From DAIPKP01 sp964545875 (GTDB taxonomy: Bacteria > Synergistota > Synergistia > Synergistales > Aminiphilaceae), in the NCBI GenBank assembly GCA_964545875.1, contig CAZJHH010000006.1:1-64000 (forward strand): DNA of 64,000 nt. The letters run 5' to 3'. The notes under the pieces are model-generated. The model was given only the letters and a program-made list of their open reading frames with translations. It was not told the origin of the DNA and did no database searches. Every line of letters starts with the position of its first letter. Within the stretch, counting starts at the first letter, position 1. This document shows positions 24,695 to 33,351 of this stretch, piece by piece. Position numbers and translations under genes: made by a program.

Positions 24695-25525
24695 CTAGCG
24701 TTTCACCACCGTAACCCGGCAGGTGGTCCGGAAATCCCAGGTGCTGCTGCGAATCTTGCTTGCCGCGCTGTTGGGAATGACGATATCCACGTTTTGAGGC
24801 CCCACAACCTTTACAGCCTTTACCACCAGGGGGCTGTCCGCCACCCGGGGAGCGTTTTTAGCATAATCCATGTTCGTGTGATAGTCGCAGAGTCCCGAAG
24901 AGAGGAAGCGCTCCTTATCCACGAAGGAGAGTCCGTAGACCTCTTTGCCCGATTCGTCCAGCACCCGGAAGGTCATGGCGGGAATCAGAGGAAGGTGCCG
25001 GGCGTCGATGACCAGCCCGGTAATCTTGGTTCCCTTGGGCTGAGGCGTTACGGGCCTGGATTCCGGCTGTTCCGGAAGGGCGGGAGTTACCGCCTTGCGC
25101 ATGTCTTCGAGCTTGATACGCCCGGTGACGCTGTAAATCTCGCCATCCCAAGTGGCGTCGGTAATCTCCACCCGCTTGATGGTGCCCTGCACCTGGGTGC
25201 TCACGTAATCGTTCACCATGAAATCCTGCATGCTCGTCTTGGCGTCCACCCGAACTCCCTTGACGAACTCCAGAAGATTCCGCTGAAGATCCACCACCGC
25301 TCCCCGCCGAGCGAGAAGTTTCCCCTGGGGAGTGTTTTCCTTGTCCGAGGGAGCCACCGCCTGCCCCGTAGCCTCGATATACCCTTCGGTCCAGTTAATT
25401 CGGGCATTTTCTCCCTGCTCCAGCACGTCACCCAAGGTCTGAAGCCTTCCCAGAGCCTCCTGAACGGGACAAAGAAAGAACAGCAATGCCCCGAGAGCCC
25501 CCGCAAAAACAGATATTTTTCGCAT
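24695..25525 (-). CDS. LPP20-domain exported protein
   Basis: Exported protein of 276 residues, first gene of the minus operon. A signal peptide (MRKISVFAGALGALLFFLCP) is followed by an LPP20-type module, WTEGYIEATGQAV, TPQGKLLARRGAVVDLQRNL and QVQGTIKRVEI, which is closely similar to the last 110 residues of the divergent gene at 25741-27402. After a Pro-rich hinge the rest (TKITGLVIDARHLPLIP, VYGLSFVDKERFL) is an alpha/beta domain seen in other LPP20 family members. The promoter TTCAAT-17-TATACT lies 87 bases upstream. Both halves of the family occur on either side of the same divergent promoter. Confidence 0.7.
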   Translation of the reverse strand: MRKISVFAGALGALLFFLCPVQEALGRLQTLGDVLEQGENARINWTEGYIEATGQAVAPSDKENTPQGKLLARRGAVVDLQRNLLEFVKGVRVDAKTSMQDFMVNDYVSTQVQGTIKRVEITDATWDGEIYSVTGRIKLEDMRKAVTPALPEQPESRPVTPQPKGTKITGLVIDARHLPLIPAMTFRVLDESGKEVYGLSFVDKERFLSSGLCDYHTNMDYAKNAPRVADSPLVVKAVKVVGPQNVDIVIPNSAASKIRSSTWDFRTTCRVTVVKR

Positions 25526-25611
25526 TTTCCATCGCTCCTTTCCACGTTGAAACCCAGACAGCCGCTGCGTTCAGATCAAGCACCCCAAAAACGCCGATTA
25601 TTTCCGGAAAA

Positions 25612-25640
25612 AGTATAGCATTTTATTCTTCCCGATTGAA
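25612..25640 (-). promoter_or_regulatory. Promoter of the LPP20/FlgT-like/CsgG operon
   Basis: Minus strand TTCAAT (25640-25635), 17 bases, TATACT (25617-25612). Its -35 element overlaps that of the divergent plus-strand promoter. Confidence 0.6.
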
Positions 25641-25665
25641 CCGGGCCTCCGCAAATGATATCATT
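25636..25665 (+). promoter_or_regulatory. Promoter and palindromic operator of the plus-strand paralogue operon
   Basis: TTGAAC (25636-25641), 17 bases, TATCAT (25659-25664). The -10 lies inside a perfect 12-bp palindrome, AATGATATCATT (25654-25665), a candidate repressor site. The -35 shares five bases with the minus-strand -35, so the two operons may compete for or share regulation. Confidence 0.6.
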
Positions 25666-25740
25666 ACTTTAGCTGATAAAATACATTTTTGACATATTTT
25701 TTTCGGTTTTCCATTAGAGAACGGCAAGGAGGCGGTAGCC

Positions 25741-27402
25741 ATGAAAAAAAATCCATTACTCACAGCAACGGCGGCACTTCTCGTCACGGCGCTTCTGTAC
25801 TTTCTTCCGGGGATCGCAGATGCCCGGGGAGTAAACCTCGAAAGCCTGCTGGACACATCTCCCTCGGATCTGCGGGCTTCCTTCGAAGACGTAGGCCCCC
25901 CTTCGAAGGATTCTCTTTTCGGTATGCAACGTTTCGAATCTCCTTCTTTCGAGAAGGCGGCGGCCAAGGCGGCGGCCCAGCACTCTCCGGGAGTATGGAT
26001 GATCCAGACCGGGAGCGGCATGGGCTTCGTGGCCACCGGGGACGGAAGCTATCCCAAGAACCTCTCCAACCGCAACGCCGCCCGGGAGGCCCATCGTCAG
26101 GCCTATGTGGCGGCCCACATGCGGGCAAAGAAGAACCTCGCCCAGGCCCTGCGCGGGCTTCCTCTGGAAGCCCGGGAACGCCTTGCGGAAGAGGCCTTCA
26201 ACGAGGAGAGCGCCCAGGATTCCTTCGACTCCCGATCCTCCCGGTACGAAGAGCAGATCGTCCAGGCGGTGGAGGCCACTCTCCGGGGGTTCGTAACCTA
26301 TTCGGTCTACGATGACGGAGAAGGGCTCGTCTACGTAAGCGTCGTCACCACCCCCAAGATCCGTCACGCCACCCGGGCGGTTTCCGAAGGCCTCCTGGAT
26401 GCCGCCTCTTTGGGAGCCGGCATGAAAACCATCTCCCGAGAGCTCGAATCGGGGCTTCTCCCCCCCGTAGGGGGCCGGATCATCACGGTTCCCGAAACGG
26501 GAGAAACCGCTCTGGTCTCCTTCGGGAGTGCTCTGGTGCACCAGGATGCCGCCGGGCAGAGTACCGGGCAGGACAAGCTCACCGCGGGACGCCGGGCCAA
26601 AGCCCAGGCGGACAAGGCTCTGGTGGCCCTCATGACGGGAGATGCCTTCATGTGGGAATACGGCTACTATCGGGAGCAGGAGAGCACCTCCACCAACTTC
26701 GAAGAGGTGGTGACGGACACAGACCTCTTCGGCCCCTCCCAGGAAGGAACCAAAAAGCTTCTGGAGGAGCGCAGAGAGACCTTTCTCAACGTAATCCGGG
26801 ACAGCGAAGCCGCCGAGAGTGCGGTACGGGGCGTGGTGCCCCAGGGAACCAACAGCAAAACCTGGTATTCTCAGGACGGCTGGTGCTACGTGGCCAACGT
26901 CTACACACCCTCCTCGGGAGCCCAGGCGGAGGCGGCGGCCAAGGATATGGGCATTACCGCCTACGTTCCGGAGATGGAACCCGGAACTCCTCCGGAAAAG
27001 CCCACCAAACCCGGACCGAAACACGAACCCATTCCTGTCAAGGAAACTCTGAACACTCATATTAACTACGAAGAAGGAATGGTGGAAGTCGTGGGAGAAG
27101 CCGTCGCTCCCGAAGGCAAGGAAAACACCGGCCAGGGAAAACTTCTCGCCCGGCGGGGGGCCTACCTGGATCTGCAGCGGAACTTTCTGGAGTTCATCAA
27201 GGGTGCCCAGGTGGATGCGGAGACCCTCATGGAGGATCTCATGGTAACCAGCGACGAAGTGAATTCCGCCGTGGAGGGATACATGAAACGCATCGTCATC
27301 CGGGAAGAGTCCTGGGACGGCCAGGTGTTTTCGGTAAAGGGGAGCATGTCCCTCAAGGAGATCGACTCCCTTCTCAAAGGATTCGTGAATCGGGGAAAAT
27401 AA
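25741..27402 (+). CDS. Exported two-domain protein with C-terminal LPP20 module
   Basis: Exported protein of 553 residues: signal peptide MKKNPLLTATAALLVTALLY, then an LPP20-like N-terminal unit (GSGMGFVATGDGSYPKN, REAHRQAYVAAHMRAKKNL), a central domain shared with the following gene (VYVSVVTTPKIRHA, PPVGGRIITVPETGETALV, QADKALVALMTGDAFMWE), a Pro/Lys linker and an LPP20 module (ENTGQGKLLARRGAYLDLQR) nearly identical in pattern to that of 24695-25525. The SD AAGGAGG is spaced nine bases. Such proteins have no assigned function here. The shared module ties this gene to the divergent operon. Confidence 0.7.
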   Translation: MKKNPLLTATAALLVTALLYFLPGIADARGVNLESLLDTSPSDLRASFEDVGPPSKDSLFGMQRFESPSFEKAAAKAAAQHSPGVWMIQTGSGMGFVATGDGSYPKNLSNRNAAREAHRQAYVAAHMRAKKNLAQALRGLPLEARERLAEEAFNEESAQDSFDSRSSRYEEQIVQAVEATLRGFVTYSVYDDGEGLVYVSVVTTPKIRHATRAVSEGLLDAASLGAGMKTISRELESGLLPPVGGRIITVPETGETALVSFGSALVHQDAAGQSTGQDKLTAGRRAKAQADKALVALMTGDAFMWEYGYYREQESTSTNFEEVVTDTDLFGPSQEGTKKLLEERRETFLNVIRDSEAAESAVRGVVPQGTNSKTWYSQDGWCYVANVYTPSSGAQAEAAAKDMGITAYVPEMEPGTPPEKPTKPGPKHEPIPVKETLNTHINYEEGMVEVVGEAVAPEGKENTGQGKLLARRGAYLDLQRNFLEFIKGAQVDAETLMEDLMVTSDEVNSAVEGYMKRIVIREESWDGQVFSVKGSMSLKEIDSLLKGFVNRGK

Positions 27403-27445
27403 ATCATTCGGGAAAAACCAACAGACTTTACAGGGAGGGATTATC

Positions 27446-28843
27446 ATGAACAAAAAAGACTGCACAGGTACAAAACGAGGTATTCTTGCGGTGGCAATCG
27501 CATTGCTCTGGAACGTCATGCTTGCGGGAGGAGCTCTTCCGGCTCTGGCTCAGGGAGAGGAACTCCCTCCCCTGCCGCCTCTTCAGACGGTAGCGGCAAA
27601 TCCCCAGTTCGACATTGACGCCATACTTCAGCGAACCCCCGTAGAGGCCTCGGCGGCGGACGTTCGGGAGGCGGCGGCTCAAATCCCCGTTACCAAGGGA
27701 TATGACAGCACGCTCAAGGTGGATACGGTGGAAGCGCAAACCCTCGAAGAGGGGCTTCAGATCGTGGCGGCGGAGATGGGCACCGGAGTCCGGGCCATCA
27801 AAGCGGGAAGCGGCATGGCCTTCGTGGCCACGGGCATCGGAGACTACCGGCTCTATCCCAATCCCAATGCCAGCCGCATGTCCAAGCGCCAGGCCTACGT
27901 CATCGCCATGATGAACGCCAAGAGAGAGCTTCTCACCTATCTTCGGGGACTCTCTCTCCAGGCGGGGCAGGAACTTTTCTCCAACGCCCAGGACTTCGTG
28001 GATCACAAGGATACCCTGGCAAGCCGTTCGGAATCCTACGCCCAGGAGATTCAGCGCTTTACCAGCGGCATGATCCGGGGGTTCACCGCCTACAAGGTGG
28101 TGGATGATACGGAAAAACAGGTAGTATACGTAAGCATCGTCACCTCTCCCAAAATCCGCCAGGCCGCTCTTGCGAGAAACAGCGCCATTCTCGAAGCGGG
28201 AAGCGTGGCGGCGGGACTTCAGCGGGTTTTCCGGGAGATCGAGGGAGGCGTGGTGCCCCCCGTGGGCGGACGGATCGTCTCGATTCCCGAAACCGGAGAG
28301 GTAGCGGTGGTCTCCTTCGGAAGTTCCATCATTCTGGATTACGAGGGAGGCTCGGAATCCAGGGAACAGCGCATCGCCAGCAACCGGGCCAAAGCGGATG
28401 CCGACCAGGCTCTGGTGGGCATCCTCACGGGAGAGGACTTCCTCTGGGAGAGCGGCATGTTCCGAACCCAGGAGGAAAGCTCCGCCAACTTCGAGACCAT
28501 TCTCAAACAGGATCCCTACGGCAACACCGTGGAGGAACGGCAGAAACTCGCGGAGATCAAGAACAGCTTCCTAGCCCAGACCAGGGACGGAGAGCATTAC
28601 AAGGGAGTCATTCAAGGCACACTGCCTCCGGGAGTCAACAGCAAGACCTGGATCAGCACCGACGGCGGATGGGCCTTCGTAGCCAATGTCTATCTCCCCA
28701 GCGCCACCGCCGCGGCGAAACAGGCCGCCCGGGAGCTCGGCATCACCGTTCCGGAAACTCCGGACATGCCCAAGGTGCCGGAAGAGCCCTTCGACCCCGG
28801 CAAGGGGCCTTCGGGACAGATTCAGGACGACAGCTCCCTGTAA
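27446..28843 (+). CDS. Exported paralogue of the preceding protein
   Basis: Protein of 465 residues homologous to residues 1-430 of its upstream neighbour: GSGMAFVATGIGDYRLYPN, MSKRQAYVIAMMNAKRELL, VYVSIVTSPKIRQAA, PPVGGRIVSIPETGEVAVV, KADADQALVGILTGEDFLWE and NSKTWISTDGGWAFVANVY can be lined up one to one. It lacks the C-terminal LPP20 module, so that module was gained or lost as a unit. Its signal peptide is longer (about 35 residues). It follows by 43 bases, has GGGAGGG as SD, and is certainly co-transcribed. Function unknown; periplasmic or surface location inferred. Confidence 0.75.
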   Translation: MNKKDCTGTKRGILAVAIALLWNVMLAGGALPALAQGEELPPLPPLQTVAANPQFDIDAILQRTPVEASAADVREAAAQIPVTKGYDSTLKVDTVEAQTLEEGLQIVAAEMGTGVRAIKAGSGMAFVATGIGDYRLYPNPNASRMSKRQAYVIAMMNAKRELLTYLRGLSLQAGQELFSNAQDFVDHKDTLASRSESYAQEIQRFTSGMIRGFTAYKVVDDTEKQVVYVSIVTSPKIRQAALARNSAILEAGSVAAGLQRVFREIEGGVVPPVGGRIVSIPETGEVAVVSFGSSIILDYEGGSESREQRIASNRAKADADQALVGILTGEDFLWESGMFRTQEESSANFETILKQDPYGNTVEERQKLAEIKNSFLAQTRDGEHYKGVIQGTLPPGVNSKTWISTDGGWAFVANVYLPSATAAAKQAARELGITVPETPDMPKVPEEPFDPGKGPSGQIQDDSSL

Positions 28844-28946
28844 CGACGGGAGGCCAGTCCGGCGGGGTTCGATTCGCAAAAGCCAAACTCCGTAAACCAA
28901 TATTTCGAGAGACCCGGGATCTTCTCCTCGGGATAAGCTATCAGAG

Positions 28947-28974
28947 GCAGGGGCGGGGAAAACCTCGCTCCTGC
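28947..28974 (+). terminator. Hairpin in the 157-base gap
   Basis: GCAGGGGCGGGG and CCTCGCTCCTGC pair (12 bp, two G-T) around AAAA; a broken T-run TCTTCATCTTTT follows. It may attenuate transcription into the next gene or end the paralogue operon. Nothing else recognisable is seen in the gap 28844-29000. Confidence 0.5.
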
Positions 28975-29000
28975 TCTTCATCTTTTCGGAGGAAAAAGCC

Positions 29001-29858
29001 ATGGAAACATACCGCAGAGATCTCTTTGGCATCTTCCTGTCCATCTTCATGATTTTCGGAATCCCCATCTGCTCCGGGGCATCCCATCTCTCACTTATTC
29101 CTCTCGGAGAGGGCACGGGAGCTCCCGCAGCTCTGCTGAACCTTCTTCAGGAGCAGATCCCTCTCTCAGATCCCCAGGGAAGCTACGCCGCCGCCTACCG
29201 GGGATGGCAGGCCTATTTTTCCCTGCTTCCCGAAGAAAAAGACTCTCTTCCCAATCCGCCCGCAGCGCTACGCCGGGCGGAAGAAGAATCTTTCCGAAGA
29301 GCCCTTCAGGACATGCTGGAGGAACACGAACTCTTCCGGGATCTTCACTACCCCTCCCTGGGAGTGACCGCCCTGCTGCATCTCCGGGGAGAGTTGTTCC
29401 TGCGTATGGAAAGCGCCCCGGGAGCCTGGAAACGAAACGGTTTTTTCGAGAACATGCCCTGGCACCTTCTCCTTCTTCCTCCGGGGAACCTCTCCATATC
29501 CGCCATTTCTCCGGACCTTCCTTCTCGGGAAGAACTGCTTCCGGGATACCGAAGGCTCGCTCTCCAGAAGGGACGAGGGCTTCGAAGAGAGGGTAACCCG
29601 GAAAAAGCCCTTCCCTACTATCGGGAATGGCTTGCCCTCTCTCCTCTGGGCCCTTCCACGACCTCTCTTTTAGAATACTGCGAAACCCTGGTGGAAAGTC
29701 ACAATCTTGAAGAAGCCCGGGAAATTCTCGAAAAAACCGCCCTGCAGCGCCGGGAAATCCTCTCGGAAAAAGAAAAGGCCCTTCTCCGGGCCCTTTGGGA
29801 ACAGACTTTCTCCTCTCCATCCCCTGGTAAAGAGACAGCCCGCCAAGAAGAGCAATAA
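29001..29858 (+). CDS. Secreted TPR-like protein
   Basis: Exported protein of 285 residues with an N-terminal hydrophobic segment (IFLSIFMIFGIPICSGAS) and helical, TPR-like repeats (PGYRRLALQKGRGLRREGNP and PYYREWLALSPLGPSTTSLL, then EEAREILEKTALQRREI). The middle part (residues 90-180), with HYPSLGVTALLHLRGELFLR and WHLLLLPPGNLSI, is not recognised. It is preceded by GGAGG. It ends the plus-strand cluster of exported proteins; a role as a periplasmic scaffold partner is inferred from position. Confidence 0.6.
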   Translation: METYRRDLFGIFLSIFMIFGIPICSGASHLSLIPLGEGTGAPAALLNLLQEQIPLSDPQGSYAAAYRGWQAYFSLLPEEKDSLPNPPAALRRAEEESFRRALQDMLEEHELFRDLHYPSLGVTALLHLRGELFLRMESAPGAWKRNGFFENMPWHLLLLPPGNLSISAISPDLPSREELLPGYRRLALQKGRGLRREGNPEKALPYYREWLALSPLGPSTTSLLEYCETLVESHNLEEAREILEKTALQRREILSEKEKALLRALWEQTFSSPSPGKETARQEEQ

Positions 29859-29860
29859 AA

Positions 29861-29902
29861 GACATTCCCCCCGGAGAGAGATCCTCCCGGGGGGAATGTT
29901 TG
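29861..29902. terminator. Strong terminator between convergent genes
   Basis: GACATTCCCCCCGG and CCGGGGGGAATGTT form a stem of about 13 bp, with TTTGT after it. It serves the secreted-protein gene and, on the other strand, the HD-GYP gene. Confidence 0.8.
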
Positions 29903-29946
29903 TATATGGAAAGAACCCTCTTTCGGTATCGGTCCGTCCCTTCTGC

Positions 29947-32085
29947 TCAGATCCGTTCTTCTTCCCGGGAGCAGGAGGTGAAGATATGATCGAAATCTGC
30001 CGCATATTCCCGGAAAAGGGCAAGAATGGCGGGATCGAAATGTCCGGGCTGCACCCGCCCGTCTCCCTCGAGAATAATCCGGCAGCTGCGTTCGTGGCTG
30101 AAGGGTTCTTTGTAAGAGCGGCGGGAACGGAGAGAGTCGTACACGTCCACAAGCCCCACAATCCGGGCAGAGAGGGGAATCTCCTTCTTTTCCAGCCCCC
30201 GGGGATATCCCGTGCCGTCCCACTTCTCATGATGGCAGAAGCAGATTTCCCGAGCCAGGGAAAGCCAGTTCGAATCCCCGAGGATTTCCACACCGTACCG
30301 GGCATGGTTCTTCACCACTCCGAACTCTTCCGGCGAAAGGCTTCCGGGCTTGGCGAGAATATGCAGGGGCACCTTGAGCTTGCCGATGTCATGAAGCATG
30401 CTGTAGGTTCCCAGATCTTCGAGCTGATCTCCATGGAGGCCCAGTTTTTCTCCCACAAAATGGGTATAGGAACGGATTCTCGCCAGATGCTCTCCCGTTT
30501 CGTCGTGATAGGCCGAGGAGATCATCTGAAGCCGCACCGCCATGTAATGGAAAGATCGATGCACCTCGTCCACGAGAATGCGGGAGCGGAGGATACCCCC
30601 CAGGTGAGGAACGAAGTGGGACATGACGTTGTGAAGCTCCTTGCGGAGTTCATTGGTTCGTTCGGTCTCCTCCGCCAGAAGCACCGCCCCGAGAAGGGAA
30701 CCGAGATAGGTGATGGGAAAGGCGTGCCACACCTCCTCGGGAGTGTGCACCACCTCCGCATATCCCCGAAGGGGATGACGCCCCAGGAACGTTTCCAGAT
30801 CCCGGCGAACCCGGGGATCCCCCTCGAAAGCCAGAACCATGGGGTGCTGATCCTCCACGAGTACCACTCCTCCCGCCTTGGCCTTGCTGAAGGAGGTCAT
30901 GGTCTTGATAAGCGTGGTGGCGGCCTCCTTGGGCGTTCGGGCCTCCACGGCGGCCTGGGAAAAGTGTGCCAGCTCTTCCAAGCGTTCCAGAGCCTGGCGA
31001 AGTTCCGTATTGGAATACATGAGCTCCTGCTGGAGCGCCGAGGTTTCCTCATAGAGCGCCGCCAGCTCTTGTCCCTGGCTCGCCACGCTCTCCATCATCC
31101 CTGAAAAGGCCCGAACGAGAGACTGGCTCTCCTTGAAATAGCCGAATTCCTGGGCGAACTCCCGCTGATACCGATAGCGAATCTCCGCTATGGCATCGAG
31201 AGGAGAGGGAGCTTCCTGAATGGATCGGTCCAGGTGAGAGAAAACCCTGGCAAGATCGGAAAAATCCTCCGATGTTTTTCGAAAGAGACGACGGGCGAAG
31301 AAGAGGATGAGCAGCACCGCCCCGAGAAAGACGGAACCCGCCCCCACTCCGAGAAGGAGGCTCGTACGGTATGCCCGGTCTACCCAGATACCGGTAATAT
31401 GCACCAGTCCCGGAGCGATATCCCGGGCAAGGATCTCCACGGGCCACCCTGCGACACGGGTTCTGGTATAGTCTTCGAAATCCAGGAGATCCCGGGGGAC
31501 CACGCTTCCCGGAGGGAAAAACCCCCGGTCGTTCTGGGCGCTGAAAACCACCCCGGCGGTGCTCGCCACGATTCCCCAGAAACCCCGGACATCTTCTCCG
31601 GCTCCCATCAGCAGGATCTCCGGAACCGGAAGAGCTCCCACCACGTACCCCCCGCTTCGGGGAGAAGCCGCCACGAGACCAAGGGATCCGGTGGAGGAAA
31701 AGAGAGGGGAAAGATGCCACATGCCATCCAGCAGTTCCGAAGCAAGAGAAACTCCCTTGAGGTTCGGCCCGGCGTAAACCTGCCGCACTCGGCGCTCCCG
31801 GGAAGTTTCTCCGAGAAAGCCGAAAAACTGAAGAAAAAAGCTCTCCTGTTCTCTTCCGGAATTTTCAGAAGTTTCGAAAAGATCCAGGGCATCCCGCCGG
31901 GAATCCAGAAGGGAGCGCACCTCATGCCTCAGAAGATCCGAAGCTCTTCGGGCATCACTTCGGGAATCCTCCAAGACCACATGCATGGAAAAAAACGTCA
32001 GAAAAATACCGATCCCCAGGGCCAGCAAAAAGAGGAAGCCGAAGGTCCGGCGCTGATATTCCGGAAGCCCGAGAACCTTCTTCAT
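29947..32085 (-). CDS. Membrane-bound HD-GYP domain protein with GAF-like and sensor domains
   Basis: Protein of 712 residues. Two transmembrane helices (about 13-38 and 243-268) enclose a periplasmic sensor domain; a coiled-coil/HAMP-like stretch (about 270-390), a GAF-like domain (about 390-500) and a C-terminal HD-GYP domain follow. HD-GYP motifs are intact: HDIGKLKVP, HARYGVEIL and HHEKWDGTGYPRG, so cyclic-di-GMP hydrolysis is plausible. The start overlaps the stop of the periplasmic binding-protein gene by four bases, which argues that the two work as one sensory pair: ligand bound by the anchored protein and c-di-GMP turnover by this one. The ligand is not identifiable. Confidence 0.85.
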   Translation of the reverse strand: MKKVLGLPEYQRRTFGFLFLLALGIGIFLTFFSMHVVLEDSRSDARRASDLLRHEVRSLLDSRRDALDLFETSENSGREQESFFLQFFGFLGETSRERRVRQVYAGPNLKGVSLASELLDGMWHLSPLFSSTGSLGLVAASPRSGGYVVGALPVPEILLMGAGEDVRGFWGIVASTAGVVFSAQNDRGFFPPGSVVPRDLLDFEDYTRTRVAGWPVEILARDIAPGLVHITGIWVDRAYRTSLLLGVGAGSVFLGAVLLILFFARRLFRKTSEDFSDLARVFSHLDRSIQEAPSPLDAIAEIRYRYQREFAQEFGYFKESQSLVRAFSGMMESVASQGQELAALYEETSALQQELMYSNTELRQALERLEELAHFSQAAVEARTPKEAATTLIKTMTSFSKAKAGGVVLVEDQHPMVLAFEGDPRVRRDLETFLGRHPLRGYAEVVHTPEEVWHAFPITYLGSLLGAVLLAEETERTNELRKELHNVMSHFVPHLGGILRSRILVDEVHRSFHYMAVRLQMISSAYHDETGEHLARIRSYTHFVGEKLGLHGDQLEDLGTYSMLHDIGKLKVPLHILAKPGSLSPEEFGVVKNHARYGVEILGDSNWLSLAREICFCHHEKWDGTGYPRGLEKKEIPLSARIVGLVDVYDSLRSRRSYKEPFSHERSCRIILEGDGRVQPGHFDPAILALFREYAADFDHIFTSCSREEERI

Positions 32086-33251
32086 TGCGACACCACCTCT
32101 TCATATCCCCCGGGGCCGAAGCGGTAGAGGAAATATGTACCATGAGCATCTCCGTAACGGTCGATCTCGACTTCCTCCCCCGCGAGACCCGAAAGCTTTC
32201 GGTACTCCCCCAGGCGTTCCCGCAGGGCATCTCCGCCGGTAAAATCGCTTTCCTTCAGGGCCTCCAGAAGGAGGGTAAAGGCAAGATAGGTATTATTCAC
32301 CTGGATATCCACTCCCGGCACGAACCGGCTGTTCCAGTAACGCACGAAGGGGTGCTCCGGATCCACCAGAAAGGAAAAAAAGACGTCTCCTCCCAGGATG
32401 GAAAATTCCAGGGGGAAATCGCCGCTCTTTTCGGGTATCACCCCTACCAGGGACCATGCGGAAAGGACGATCTCCGAAGAGGGCCAGAGATAGCGAGCCT
32501 TCTGGGCCACCCAGAGAGAATAGATCGGAGGCCCCACCACGAGCACTCCCTGGGGAGCATCGAAGGGGTTTTCATCTACGAACGGTTCGAGATCCATGAT
32601 GCTCAAATCGAAGAGTTCCCGGGCTATACGGGGCTCTCCGCGCTTTTTGAGATCCCAGAGAAGGGGCATGACATAGCCGGGATTTCCGGAGTAGGAGATC
32701 AGCGCGATCTCGGTAATGCCCACTTTTCCAAAGAGTGCGATCATTTGCCGGGCATCTTCGGCGGTGCTGGAACGCGCCCGGAAAAACCAGTCGTCCTCCT
32801 GGGAAAGCAGAGAGCTGGAGGCACTGGGTGAAATCAGAGGAAGCTTGTAGTGCGCCGCCGCCGGAAGGGCTTCCAGGGCGGAGGTGGAGGTGGGAAAACC
32901 GAGAACTGCCAGAGCGCCCTGTTCTTTCAGTTCTCCCAGGGCCACCGTGGGATCCGCCAGATAGGTGGCGGTAACGAGGCGGATCTTTCTGCCCCGGGCG
33001 GTCTCGTTGTACCAATCCGCATAGGCTCTGGCGGCACTGAGCATTTTAGACTCCATGAACTGCTCCGAAGGATTGGTACTGTAGACCACGCCGATGACGA
33101 TATCCCGGGGGGCGGAAATCCACCAAAGCACAAGCCCCACTCCCCCAAGAAGGAAAATACCCCACATGAGGGGAGAATTTTTCTTCAGTAAGAAGAAACG
33201 TGTTATTTTCTGATAGAATTTACCGAGGGAGGAATCTTTTTTCGTCATCAT
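32082..33251 (-). CDS. Membrane-anchored periplasmic ligand-binding protein (Peripla_BP_6 type)
   Basis: Protein of 389 residues. Instead of a cleavable signal it has an uncleaved anchor (LMWGIFLLGGVGLVLWW, residues 28-44). The rest is a type-I periplasmic binding fold of the branched-chain-amino-acid-receptor kind (IVIGVVYSTNPSEQF, LAVLGFPTSTSALEALP, LPLISPSASS, GVLVVGPPIYSLWVAQ). No ABC permease genes are near, and the following gene, overlapping by ATGA, is a HD-GYP protein, so this is probably a sensor subunit rather than a transporter part. The SD at the ATG is weak; MMTKK gives two possible starts. Confidence 0.75.
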   Translation of the reverse strand: MMTKKDSSLGKFYQKITRFFLLKKNSPLMWGIFLLGGVGLVLWWISAPRDIVIGVVYSTNPSEQFMESKMLSAARAYADWYNETARGRKIRLVTATYLADPTVALGELKEQGALAVLGFPTSTSALEALPAAAHYKLPLISPSASSSLLSQEDDWFFRARSSTAEDARQMIALFGKVGITEIALISYSGNPGYVMPLLWDLKKRGEPRIARELFDLSIMDLEPFVDENPFDAPQGVLVVGPPIYSLWVAQKARYLWPSSEIVLSAWSLVGVIPEKSGDFPLEFSILGGDVFFSFLVDPEHPFVRYWNSRFVPGVDIQVNNTYLAFTLLLEALKESDFTGGDALRERLGEYRKLSGLAGEEVEIDRYGDAHGTYFLYRFGPGGYEEVVSQ

Positions 33252-33351
33252 GGGAAATGCGGAATACGCCGCCTCCTCAAAAACGGAAATTCACGGAATC
33301 TTCCCTATCCGTTCTTTCGCAGCTTTCGGAAAAAATCAAGGAGAGATCGCC

